DNA of 64,000 nucleotides from Stachybotrys elegans (Eukaryota; Ascomycota; Sordariomycetes; Hypocreales; Stachybotryaceae). Shown in pieces: positions 22,904 through 34,034 of this stretch. The translations under genes and the position numbers were made by a program. Positions within the stretch are counted from its first letter, which is position 1; every line of letters begins with the position of its first letter. The notes beneath the pieces were generated by a model. That model saw only the letters and a program-made list of their open reading frames with translations. It was not told the origin of the DNA and searched no databases. The stretch covers positions 3,162,001-3,226,000 of the forward strand of contig JAGPNK010000002.1 of NCBI GenBank assembly GCA_020746835.1, read 5' to 3'.

Positions 22904-23900
22904 CTTGCGCCTGTGCCTGTGCCTGTGGCATGGCAATGGTTGATGAGAATCGTATGGGCATTGGTGGTTGGGCTCGACTCGAACAAGCATTGGAATTTGG
23001 TACAAACTGCCGCTATTCAAAGTGTATAAACTCAAGCGCTCTAAGGGCCCGGCTCCATCCACCATATTTTGGGGGTCGATGCCGACTTTAAAAGCGTTTT
23101 TGTCTTTAGACATGACTACATCTCCTCAACCATGTTGGTCGCATCCGAAGATTGTATCAGCCCAACATGCTGCTCTCCGAGATTCCATCTCATCCCGTCC
23201 GTAATTTGGTCAACCCGACACTTGCCCAAGTACCCGAGTAACGCCTGACATCAACATGTAGAATTGTATGTCGGGCTTCTGACCAGGGTGATGGCGCGTG
23301 GTGACGGTGGTGACGGTGTTGATCGTGCCCAACGTACCATGTAAGCCGTTGGGCCCAACAAAGGATCTGAGGCGGCTGATACCATGACTGATTGCCATGT
23401 AAGCCGTTGGGTTCAGCAAAGGATGAGGCGTCTGACACCATGATTGATTGTTAGGCCCGACACCAGCCCATGTCAGCCGGGAGCAGGCTTTCGTCACCCA
23501 GCTAGACCAGATTACCTGCATGCTGATAAGTCAACCAATCGAGGAAGCGTTGGTAATATGATTGCCTCTCTGCACACCAGGAATCCCACTGGCAGATAAG
23601 GGCAGCCTCGCTTCCACTACACCTGCTACCCAGCCAAAAAGAGCAATGATGCAGGTGACGGCCTTAGTTTCGCCTCGGGCACTATTCTTCTGGCCCGACC
23701 TTGGTGGATGCCGCCTGGCATCAATCAAATGTTGAGGCGATGCGCATATATAGCTAGGTAGCCCTGCCCTGTTTCCCGAAGCGCTTAAAACTTGCTTGCT
23801 GATCTCTTGCGCAGACAATCGTGCCAGCCTTGATATTTCCCAAACTCAACTCACACCTGCATCCCGCGTATCCATTCAGGTTAACGATTAGCTAGCCGTG
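22904..23900. other. Divergent intergenic region between two small membrane-protein genes
   Basis: About 1 kb, containing a tandem duplication (listed separately). It also holds a short GGCACA/GCACAG-type repetition at about 22905-22930, which may be translated if the minus-strand gene starts upstream. A minus-strand frame (23818-23531) begins at TTG and is not supported. Confidence 0.4.
23337..23450 (+). repeat. Imperfect tandem duplication, units of 58 and 56 bp
   Basis: Unit 1 is 23337-23394 and unit 2 is 23395-23450. Both begin CCATGTAAGCCGTTGGG and end CCATGA(C/T)TGATTG, with one 2-bp deletion and a few substitutions between them, mostly C/T. It sits between the two divergent membrane-protein genes. 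Confidence 0.8.
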
Positions 23901-24744
23901 ATGGAGGAGCCCTCGCGGATACTGGCTAAGCTGGCCGAGCTCTGCATGGCTAGCCTTGCTCAGTATCTGAAAATGCTGCCCGTGGGAAGTCTGTACGGCT
24001 CGGGCATCCTATCAACCGTGCTCCTTGACATGGGGCCGGACGTTTTGATCCTGTAAGTCGGGGGACAACGCCGTGACATTACTGCCCCAAGTCTAACCAA
24101 GACCAGGATCTTGATGACCTTGGCGGTGTCGTCCGTGGTTGTTGGTGTGATGCATTCCAACACTCTTCAAGAGTACGTGGCAGCCGGCTGGCCAGCTCAT
24201 CGTTGATCCCGCGCTGACCCGTTGAGTTGGTAGAGCAAACTTTGGATGGATGGCTTTATTCCTAGCGGTTTGGCATGCGCCGCGCCTCCTCCTATACTCC
24301 AACCCAGGCGTGGCCTTCCAAGAACGACTCATTAGTTGTCTTGGTGATTATGTCATGGTATGCACGTCGGTGGCAGCCGCCATCATCGTAACCTACCGGG
24401 ATCCAACAAAACAAGAGCCACGGATACCTATACCTGGTGATGCAGTCAGAACTCCCGTTGCCTCGGAAGTCTGGCGCATCCAAGGGCCTCGATCCGAGGA
24501 CGCCAGCTGGTGTAGTAGAGATGATGACTGTTCTGAGTCCAGATCCATCTTCTTTCGTAACATGGGACCCAGGTCGCTACCTTCTATCGCCTCTTCTTCG
24601 GATGCGGCCTCGAGCATCCCGCTTCATGGAGATGAGAGAATCGACGCCACCCTGGTCATGGAAACAGTGCATCTCTTAAACACGATCCGAGGGCCACCGG
24701 ATCGTGACAGGCCGGACCTGTCCGAAGTCAATATCCCGCGTTGA
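23901..24744 (+). CDS. Uncharacterised multi-pass membrane protein with polar C-terminal tail
   Basis: I do not recognise this gene. Three exons: 23901-24052, 24107-24172 and 24234-24744, giving 242 residues. The model is supported by two introns (54 and 61 nt) with GTAAGT and GTACGT donors, CTAAC/CTGAC branch sites and frame-preserving joins in phase 2. Hydrophobic segments lie at about residues 47-66, 79-95 and 110-127. The N-terminus is amphipathic (ILAKLAELCMASLAQYLKML). Residues ~130-242 are hydrophilic, Ser/Asp/Arg-rich and probably disordered and cytosolic. Small 3-4 TM proteins of this kind are common and mostly unstudied in Pezizomycotina. It is divergent from the minus-strand membrane-protein gene ending at 22437. 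Confidence is moderate that the gene is real and nil as to function. Confidence 0.6.
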
Positions 24745-25349
24745 GGATTTTTTTTTCAGGAAAACATCATCCCTTTCACCGGACTCGTCCCAGGATTGAA
24801 GCATTGCCATGGCTCATCGTGCTACCGCATACTGTAGTATCTTTAGTGTCAACATGTGGATTCTTGGACCGCTTTTCTTCTTCTTCTTTCGTTCTTCTTC
24901 GCTCCTCGATGCTTGAAATAAAATGTCGTAGTTGGCCTCATCATGATATGAGAAATGAATGGCCGTAATTGAAGAAGGCAGAAAGTTTGTCGACTGAAGC
25001 TGGAAGGAGATGTTCCAATGTTAGTTGAGGCTTGGTTAGTCAGCGGGCATCACTTGCACCCAAGACAGCAGCTCCCGCATAATAATTAGCGTGGCAGGCA
25101 CTACTTTCCCTTTCTAGGGACCTAGCGCCATCCGTCAGCCAGCGTCAGCATCAGGGTGTCTCGTCTAAGAGCTCCCCTCACTGTACTCATTCCCATTGCC
25201 CACCTGCCTCCAACCACACAGAACCGCCCCAATGTCTTAGGCGACTCTTGTCTCTCGGGATGCAGCAGGGAGATGATTGAGAATTCGCGCTCGATTCTCA
25301 CACGCAAAGGGTCTCGCTTCCTTGAACGGCCGAGGGGCTACCCGTCGCC
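24745..25349. other. Intergenic region upstream of RIC1
   Basis: About 600 bases with a TTCTTCTTCTT tract (about 24868-24900). No gene was recognised. Confidence 0.4.
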
Positions 25350-28300
25350 ATGTATTGGCCAATTGGCACTCCGCGAATCTACGCAACTAGCAGCAGCCGA
25401 GCTCCAGCCTTCAAGCTGTTCGTATCCCACGATGGGCTCAGGAGCCCCCGAACCGACTCTTCCGGCAATCCATCCAATCCCACTTCGAGCAATCATCTGA
25501 GGAGCCCAGCCGTTCCTGACATCAGCGAAATCCAGTCCCCAATCACCCCAATCACGCCCCTGACCCCCGGCATTCTCTCCGTCGAACACGACGACGATGA
25601 AGCATCCCAACCTTCCGACGAGGACGACGGTCCAGAGATGGACCAAGTTCCCCTGAGCGACCCTGTCTTAGCCCTCCGCACCTCCCGCTCGGGTCAGCTA
25701 TTTGCCGTCATCACGGCTACATCCATTACGATATGGCAGACCAAGGTATGGCTCTCTCACTGTCACCCGCCTGTATGCCCTGGCTAATAAATTACAGCCG
25801 ACCGTCATTCTAGCTCTAGCAGTACGCTCCGAGGCCTCGATTCGAATGTACGGCGCGAATGTCGATCTATTGCTACGTCCCGATTCCGCCATATTGGTTG
25901 TTCGCACCTCGTTGGGTTACCTCATCACCTACTCGATCGCAACAGACACCGATTCCCGCGTCTACAAGCCGCATTTCTCGAGCTACCACAATGTCCAACG
26001 GCGGAGGCAGAGCTTGATTGCAGGGCAGAACGGTCTGCAACCCGACCAGATCCTTTGGGGCCCCGGCGAGGGGAACGGCGTCCGAGATGTCAGTGTGCGA
26101 TTTCGAATGGTGATCAAGGTGGACGCGGGAATCGAGAGCGCCCTGGCACTGGACGATGAGCTGATAGTGGCAACGCGAAAGCCCGCTGCTGTTCAGTGTA
26201 TACGCTGGACCCCAGACAACAGTGGGAGCCAGACCCGAACGGAGCTACTGAGCCGGATGGGGTGGATGGAGAAGAAGGCATCCATTGTTGAGATGACCCA
26301 TGATCGACCGATGAATCTTGCTACGTGGGTCACAAGCGATGGGCGAGCATATGCAGTTCAGCGGCAACCACACCGCAAGCCGAGTGATCATGCAGATGAT
26401 GCTGAGGCGAAGCGACTTTTCAAGGGCCATTGCTTCCACATCCCACAGGATGCCAGCGATGATGCCCTCCACGCTGTTATAAATGCTCGCTTCTCGCTTA
26501 TCGCCGTGGGGTGCCGATCCAGCACTGTCCGCGTCTACTCGGTCAAGGACTATTCTGGTAACATTGTTCTCTCTCACACTCACAGCGTTCCCGTATCGAG
26601 CCACTCTGCGGGCGCTTTCACGACATTGAGCTACTCGCCCGACGGCTATTGTCTTTTCGCGGGCTTTCAGAAAGGCTGGTCAACATGGAGCATGTTAGGA
26701 AAGCCTGGCAGCAGCAGTTTCACATCAGAGTCAACCCTCTCGAGCACTAACGGTGAGATGTGGTTGTCTGGTGTGTCGAATGCGTCATGGATTGGTGGGG
26801 GATCCGAAATTCTAATAACCAGCCAAGAGCATGAGGCTATATGGGGCCTCGAAGTAGCCAAGAGTGCAGTTACCGGCTGCTACAACGAAGCCAACGTGTT
26901 CCGGACCGTTCTGCAGACACCAACCAGCATCATGGTGTATAGGGGCTATGACCTCCCAGATCTGACGAGCATTTCCGCGGAGCCCTTCCTATGGCATACC
27001 ACCAGCATCCCCCCCCTTATCTACTAAACCAGTGGCCCATACGGCAGACTGTTATATCGCCGGATGGCCGCTACGTGGCCGTGGCTGGCCGTCGTGGACT
27101 CGCACACTATAGCGTCAACAGTGGTCGGTGGAAGACATTTGTGAACGAGGACATGGAGAACGAATTCCAGGTGCGGGGTGGGATGTGCTGGTACCAGCAT
27201 GTCCTCGTGGCCGCAGTTGAAGGGAACAGATCATACGAGCTGCGGCTGTACTCCCGGGAGAGTGCCCTAGACGCATCGCAAGTCCTCCACACAGAGTATA
27301 TCCCGGCACCAATAGTGCTGATAACGACGTCTGGCGAGGACTCTCTTCTCGTATATACTTACGAAAACCTTTTATACCACTACATCTTCACCTCTCAAAA
27401 CGGCAACCCGCGGCTTACACAGGTCGGCCAGATCGCCTTCCACGGAATCATACGATCGCCGGCCAGAGTACGGGGCTTGAGCTGGATCCTGCCCGAGAGC
27501 CAGCTGGCTGACGGTGACCCGTCCCAGGACGTTGCGGTGGCATCCGTCATCTTCCTCGTGGACGGTAAGCTGGTGCTCTTGCGGCCGTCGCTCAATGACG
27601 AGGGTCAGCTCAAGTACGACATGCGAGTCATTGCTCAGAATGTGGAATATCACGCGAGTATGCGAGGACAGCCATTGGTAAACCTGACGCGGGCCGATGA
27701 TGCCCCTCTTGTACGCGGCCCTCCGGCCCTTCAGGACTCCTTGTGGATATTTGATGGAATGGAGCTGAAGGCGTGGCCCAACATCAACGAGGTGCTGGAC
27801 GCTGCCCCCGGTGATGGATCGCGAGAATTACCCACTCCTGTCTCTGTCCCGGTGGACTTTTACCCCTTGTCTATTCTTCTGGAGAAGGGGATTGTGCTGG
27901 GAGTAGAATCTGACCTGGTACAGCGTCGCGACGTGAACTTCTCCTTCTTCCATTTCGCAATCAGAGTCAGTGATGCCCCAGCCCCGATAGCCGCTGGCAT
28001 GCTAATTTTGACAGACACACCTGGTTCTGCCCGACGTGCTCCGCTTTTATCTGCAGCAGAACAAGACGGTTGAGGCCAGCACCATATCCCACCAGTATCA
28101 GGATCTTGAATATTTCTCTCATGGTCTGGAGATATTACTACATCGAGTGCTGGATGAGGAGGTAGACACGTCACCGAAGCCTGAGGATGCCGTATTGCCT
28201 CGCGTGCTGTCACTGCTATCTTCCTTTAAGGAATACCTAGATATCGTGCTACAATGCACGCGAAAGACGGAGGTTCGGCAATGGAAGACGCTGTTCGCGT

Positions 28301-28728
28301 ATCTGCCACCAGCGTCGGAACTTTTTGAAGAGTCACTGCAAAGAGGATCACTGAAGACAGCGGGAGGATACCTCATCGTGTTACACACATTACAGGAGCT
28401 AGAGCCGACCATGGAGCAGTCGGTCCGGCTACTGTCTCGAGCAATGGCTGAGGACGACTGGGACCTGTGCAAAGAATTGGCACGTTTCTTGGCAGCCCTG
28501 GATGAGACGGGCGAGGTGCTGCAAGAGGTGATGAAGATGGTGAACGTGACACTGAAGCGCGAGGAAAGCCGTGAAAGCGTTGGGGGCCGGCTGGAGCTTC
28601 CTTTGAGGACATATAATGGTTCAAGGAGCCCCCGAAGAGTGAGCAGTGGCGACGAGGATGGAACTGGGTCGGACGTGCGGTCCGCAAGTGACACTGCAAG
28701 CATTGGGTCTACTTTAAGCGCCACATGA
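25350..28728 (+). CDS. RIC1: RIC1, Rab6/Ypt6 guanine-nucleotide exchange factor subunit (apparent frameshift)
   Basis: Exons 25350-25745, 25798-27965 and 28015-28728. RIC1 pairs with RGP1 to activate Ypt6/Rab6 at the Golgi for retrograde traffic. The N-terminus MYWPIGTPRIYAT is characteristic, a WD40-like beta-propeller region follows, and the C-terminal third (about 28015 on) is the helical RIC1 domain with an acidic/Ser-rich tail. Expected length is about 1090 residues. Within exon 2 the frame used to 27009 ends at a TAA at 27025, while the correct downstream frame (LLNQWPIRQTVISPDG...) is entered by adding one base in the C8 run 27009-27016; the exon lengths sum to 3n+2. Both sides of the break read as the same protein family, so the simplest reading is a one-base homopolymer deletion (sequencing error or allele), not two genes. 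Confidence 0.88.
27009..27016 (+). other. C8 homopolymer at the RIC1 frame break
   Basis: Eight C residues where nine would keep RIC1 open. Reading on without a shift gives a stop at 27025-27027. Confidence 0.85.
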
Positions 28729-29475
28729 GGCGTCTAGGGTATGGATCACTGGCATCGGACCAGAAGCAGTTGAAGCAAGTATAAGGCTTTGTCCTGACCA
28801 GGGTTGTTGGGTGTGGTGTTGGTATACTTGGCCTGCCTGCCTAGCTATGCTGGATCTGATATGTAAATATATACTATATAGAATGGCACTAACAGACAAT
28901 GCGAATACCCAGGGGGGCAGTTTTGACAATCAATAAAGCGCTACTCGCAATGGTAGGTACTGATTCCGCCAATTTTAACAATATTTCCACAAAGTGATGG
29001 AAAAGCAACTCTGCTTTCAGCAGAACATCTGATATCACTACCACAGCTCGAATCTGTCCTGCCGCGTGCGTAAAGTCATATGACAATGGCAATTTCAGCT
29101 CAATATTAAGCGATCTTGGCGCGGTGATCCAAGATATGGGAAGAATCCTAATTAACAACAAAGATTCCTAATGAAATAAGCAGGTTGTTGTGGCTACAGG
29201 GTAGGCCACATGGCCAGATACGTTATCGACAAGCCTCAGTTCTTTCTTGATCTACCAAGGCTGTGGCTGTGGGCTGGAGGCAACCCCACCAAATTGCACC
29301 ACGTCGGGTTCCGTCTTCTCAACCAGTGCATCCATACATACGTTTATTAGAAAATTCCACCGCCCTCTCAGGCATCAAATTGCGCCCTTGGACGTTTTGT
29401 TACTTTTCCGGTGATGGTCGCTTGCCCAAAGTTGAGCCTCGTTACAATCAGCCCCCTGCGCCCGACGCCTCGATA
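28729..29475. other. Intergenic region, RIC1 to CK2 beta
   Basis: RIC1 3' UTR and CK2 beta promoter or leader. It includes an AATAAA (28932-28937). A 90-codon minus frame (29161-28889) starts at TTG and is not supported. Confidence 0.4.
28932..28937 (+). terminator. Candidate poly(A) signal of RIC1
   Basis: AATAAA about 205 bases after the RIC1 stop codon, in A/T-rich DNA. The match is canonical, but fungal 3' ends are loosely specified. Confidence 0.35.
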
Positions 29476-30543
29476 ATGGATGACTTCGTCAGCGAGTCCG
29501 ATAGCGACTACACGAGCTACTGGCGGGATTGGGTGAGTCGAGTTCGTCGAAGGGGAGGAGGATTCCTATCCCGGAGGGCGCGTCGGGAGCTGAGAGCGCG
29601 CGCGTACGCACGCGTTCTCTCTGTCTTTCTCGCGGGCATGCCGTCGTCTCCGGGGTGGTCATCCACGTTAGGACGGGGGAGATGGTTTTTTTTTTCCCCT
29701 TCCCTTTTCTTCGCTAACCGGTTGATACTCTGCAGTTCATATCGTCACGAGGAAATGAGTATTTCTGCGAGATCGACGAGGACTATCTGACGGACCGGTT
29801 TAACCTGACTGGGCTCAACACCGAAGTCCAGTACTATCAATATGCCTTGGATCTGGTCACGGATGTTTTCGACCTCGACTGCGACGATGATATGCGCGAG
29901 ACGATAGAAAAATCTGCTCGCCACCTCTATGGGCTTGTCCACGCCCGCTATATTGTCACCACCCGTGGGTTGACCAAGATGGTAGGTCCCCCCCCCCCCT
30001 CTGTGATATATCGTGCAATCTTCATATATCCCCCCGCGGGCACAAGACGCTGACACTGCACTCTCGTGATAGCTCGACAAGTATAAAAAGGCCGAGTTTG
30101 GCAAGTGTCCCCGCGTCAACTGCCATTCTCACCCGCTGCTTCCGATGGGCCTGTCCGACATTCCTAACTTGAAGCCGGTCAAGCTGTACTGCGGCCGCTG
30201 CGAGGACATCTACAACCCCAAGTCGTCGCGGCACGCGGCCATCGACGGCGCCTACTTCGGCACCTCCTTCCACAACATCATATTCCAGGTGTACCCGGCC
30301 CTGATACCCTCCAAGACGCTCGACCGCTACATCCCGCGCGTGTACGGCTTCAAGGTCCACGCCTCGGCCGCCCTCGTGCGCTGGCAGAACGCCAAGCGCG
30401 ACGACATGCGCAGGCGCCTCAGGAAACTCGAGATCGACACTGGCTTCCGCGAGACGGGCGAGGAGGACGACGAGGATGAGGACGAGGACCTGGACTTTGA
30501 CGTCGCCGAGGAGAGGATGGTTGTTGCCGATGCTGCTGCCTGA
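29476..30543 (+). CDS. Casein kinase II regulatory (beta) subunit
   Basis: Three exons: 29476-29532, 29736-29981 and 30073-30543, giving 257 residues. Intron 1 is long for this window (203 nt). CK2 beta dimerises and docks two catalytic alpha subunits, steering this Ser/Thr kinase in nucleus and cytoplasm. The four zinc cysteines of the dimer interface are C113, C118, C141 and C144 (CPRVNC...CGRC), within a few residues of their positions in human CK2 beta. The acidic loop (DLDCDDDMRE) and the alpha-docking region (NPKSSRH, YFGTSFHNIIFQVYP) are present. Differences: the N-terminus (MDDFVSESDSDY) replaces the usual short Ser-Glu autophosphorylation motif, and the C-terminus ends in a Glu/Asp-rich extension. 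Fungi have two beta paralogues; I cannot say which one this is. Confidence 0.95.
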
Positions 30544-31189
30544 GTTTCCCATCGCGTCAGGATATATCCCAGGGACTTCTCGACGATGAGGCAGCCATGT
30601 CTATGCCTACGCGGCAGTTGAGGTTGCGTCCAGCTTCGAGGGGATCAAGGCTACAATCTTCGCACAGCTGTGCACATTAGGCAACCCACCTCGTTTCCCT
30701 TGAAAACGCTCGGCTCGTCCTTCCACTTCCTCGTCTTCTTTTTTTTAACAGCGTATGTCGTTACATGAGGGAGCTTTTGAGGGACCGGCGTTGATGGCAG
30801 AAGACAGGAATGGGCCAGCGTTATGATACATGTCTATCCACCGCGGCAAATCCCCTCCCGATGAGTGTGGTAATATGAAATAGGATCTGGACATTGGTCT
30901 ACTCATTTCAAACTTTACAAAGCATGTGCTTTTATTAGAAAGTGTACCGAAATCAGGGCATAGTCAAAGCGTCCAAGTCAAAAGAAGGCATTACTGTTAC
31001 ATTCCGTGTTACCCCTGCCCTGCCCATGATCCCATTGTCATTGCCAATTCGTGATGACTTGTTCCTTTCCTCCCAACTCCGGAAATGTGAAATCCAGTGA
31101 TGTTGCGCGGCGTCATCAATATATATACCGGGGGTTCCACCCAGTTTGGCTTTCCCGCCCATTCTTCACCTTTTCTTCCTCTTCAAACT
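30544..31189. other. Convergent intergenic region, CK2 beta / PAP2 phosphatase
   Basis: About 650 bases of presumed 3' UTRs with a T8 tract near 30740. Nothing else was recognised. Confidence 0.4.
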
Positions 31190-32578
31190 TTACACTCTCT
31201 GATGGACGGATTGGGCCTCCAGTTGGGTCAGCTCTACATCCTGGAGAGACTCAGAATCGTGCGCCGAGTGCCCGTATTCCGGGTATCCGTTGCGCTGCAT
31301 CATGGTGGATGGACCCGCCGCGGTTGACGAGACGTAGCCGGTTCCCATCATGGGGTCCTGAGCAAGTTGCTTGGTGTTGTCCGGGGTGTCGTCGCCATCC
31401 CCGACGTAGCCAAGCCTTCCTACACCGGCCCACCAAGCTCGACTTCGGCTTCGGGGACCCCAGGCCCAGCCTGCACCCTGTCGGAGGTCGAGGTGGTAGT
31501 ATCGGAAGCTGTATATGGCGGAGATGGTGCCCATTGAGAAGCCAAAGAGAATATCGAAGCCGTGGTGGCGGAAATCGTACCAGCGAGAGGCGGAGATCCA
31601 GATGGCGACGCAGAACGGGGCGATGACGGCGACCAAGAGGTAAACCGGGGGAGCGGCGGCTCTGCGGCGGATAGCCTGGTTCTGAGAGTTTTGATATGCT
31701 TGTGAATTCGTCATCTTTTCCGCAGAGTCATCCTGAAAGACATTCTGTCGAGAGGCTGCGTTGCGGGAGGGGAAGGCGCTTGCCATGTTGGCATGGTCCG
31801 TCGAAGGTCCTGTGGCGGCAAAGGGGATGGTGACGGCAAACTTGCTAGCCAAGAACAGTGAGAGGTAGATGAGGCCGGCAGCCGAGGCGGACGAATGGCC
31901 GCTGGGGAAGCTTCGAAAACCATCCTGGCGAAGGTGGTCATCGGGCTGCGTGCAGATGTCGCCAGAGTAGAGCTTAAAAGCGTCGTTGTTGAGGGCGAAT
32001 CCGCCTACAGCGTAGCGCTCGGCGTTGGCGAGGTCAGGACGGCAGCGGGACAGCAGGTCGGGTCGAGGCTTGCCAAACATGTTCTTCATGCCGCTGGTGA
32101 AGAACCAGGCAAGGGAGAGGGACATGAGGAGCCCCAGCCAGCCGACGTGAAGCTCCCATAGCTTGCGCTGCCAGAGGAGGCGGCGGGGAGTATCCTTGGG
32201 GACGGTGGCGCCGGGGACGAAGATGAGTGTAACGATGGCGATGACGCCAATGGGGAGGGGGCCGACTAGGACGAGGAGAAGCCAGCTTGGGCAGGCCTCT
32301 TGTTCGGTAAAGGGAAACCTAAAGGACGTGTGGTTAGAGATGGGTTAAGGTTTATGGGGAGAGGGTAGAGGGTAGGAGGAGGGGTTGACAAACGAGATAT
32401 CCCGGTCTGCGAGGGAAAACGGTCTCTTGTTGGGTTCTATCTCTCCCAAGATGGTGGCCACGGCGCCGAGTGCGATGAGAACAATCCAGTCAAAGACGTA
32501 GGAGAGTATGAGAGGTATGGAGATGCGGCCTCTCATTGATCTATTCGAGGAGCCCATGATGGTGCTGTAACGGGCCAT
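31190..32578 (-). CDS. PAP2-family lipid phosphatase (diacylglycerol pyrophosphate phosphatase-like)
   Basis: Two exons in transcription order: 32578-32394 and 32318-31190, giving 437 residues; the donor is GTTTGT. The PAP2 superfamily dephosphorylates phosphatidate, lysophosphatidate or diacylglycerol pyrophosphate at membrane surfaces. All three catalytic motifs are readable: K140-X6-R147-P148, PSGH (in FRSFPSGHSSAS), and SRX5HX3D (SRWYDFRHHGFD), which carries the nucleophile His. About six hydrophobic helices surround them, the usual six-TM layout of Dpp1/Lpp1. The protein is longer than yeast Dpp1 (289 residues) because of a polar insert between motifs 2 and 3 and a polar C-terminal tail of about 90 residues, probably cytosolic. 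Substrate preference is not decidable from sequence. Confidence 0.92.
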
Positions 32579-34034
32579 GGCGATGATTCAATCAGCACAA
32601 TAACCAGGTCCAGAGAGTCGGTTTATGAAGAGGAATGGAAGACAAAAAAGTGTAACGGAAGAGAGAGGGTCGACAGCAAGTGGCCCATGGGGAGGAATTA
32701 AGCTAATGGGGCCCCCAGCACTATCTTTTCGAACACGCAAGCCAAGCTAAACCTGTGCACAAGGGGAGGAAGGGAAAATATGGAAATGAAAGGAAGAGAG
32801 AGAAGTTAAAAAAGAGGAGGAGGAGGACAAAGAAGAAGAAAAATGGTACGGCACTTGGCAACTCGATTCAAGCCGGCACCTGTTCGGACCCCGTAGCTAA
32901 AAACGATGCACAATACGGGACAGCGCATGCATCACTTTTGCGGCGGCAGCGCACACAGCCCAGTTGGTGATTGGGGGGACCAAGGGTCGTGGCTGTCCCC
33001 TTGTTTGGGCCTCGTTTGGGGCGGGATTCGTCATGGCGGCGCGGCCGATCAAGCACCCATGGCGGCAGTGCAGGTGGGTGGGGCTCGGTGGGTGGGAAGT
33101 TCCCTGGCAGACGCCCACTGGGCGCCAAGTACGCGCGTGTACAAGCCTCTGACCTGAAGCCACCCGGACCGCCACGCTCTTGGTGCCCAGGATGGAAACG
33201 AGTCGCGTGCTACTCAACCACTGAGCGCTGACGCTGAGGAGGGGACAAGAGGTTAAATCTAATATTGTTTATCCGTAGGGTATGGCTGCAGGGATTTTTT
33301 ATTTTATTTTATTTTATCCTTGCTTGCTTCTTTCTGCCATACACTGCGTGTTTCGGCTGCATGTGGCGGACGATCATCATCTCCTCAGCGAGAACAAGTT
33401 TAGTCCTTGGATCAGAGACCATGATCGGCACTGGGACAGGGGCATTCCTCGTCGTATATCTACATAGCTATTGCGTCGCCTTCCATCCGTATCAAGCAGT
33501 GACAGCTGCTCTTGCTGACGGCATCTTAAAAAAGCGTCGATAGTCCCGTCCATTATGTCATTTCCCCAGGCTCGAAAGGGCCCTATCCGACGTCATTTAA
33601 CATTCGTTCGACACCTTAATCTGAGAGCATAATCTGCGAGAAACTATAACAAGCACTCATGTTTCAACGCCACATTGCCCATGTGCCATATTTCAAACAT
33701 GTGCACTCCGTTCCATACCTGTACCAATGAATGACGCGGGCCGGCAGAGGGTTTCACACCCAGGCGCTCCAGGGTAGGCCCGCAGTCACCCCGGCTCCGC
33801 AATCCGCTCCGGGGTCCGGGATTCCAAGATATATGCATGGCACGCACATGCACATCATCAGCCTTGCATGGAAACCGTAGCGGTAAAACAAACCAAGTCG
33901 TCGCATCTTGGCTCCTGTAATGTCACATATGGTACAACATCGCGTAGTAGTATAGTACAAGATCCGGTCTATGCCCGTGGCGCCGTCCCGGTGCGCTGCT
34001 GCGTTCCCCAGACAACAACCCAACTGGTCGTCTC
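32579..34034. other. Intergenic region, PAP2 phosphatase to uL2m
   Basis: About 1.45 kb. Purine-rich DNA (32755-32845) lies near the PAP2 promoter, and a TTTTA repetition at 33294-33317. No gene was recognised; all frames look like noise. Confidence 0.45.

Noticed and set aside
23531..23818. 95-codon minus frame with a hydrophobic stretch
   Set aside because: It starts at TTG, and no splice path was found into the minus-strand membrane-protein gene.
27001..27030. Programmed frameshifting in RIC1
   Set aside because: No slippery-site/structure pattern known for cellular genes, and a C8 run is a classic sequencing or replication error site. An indel is simpler.
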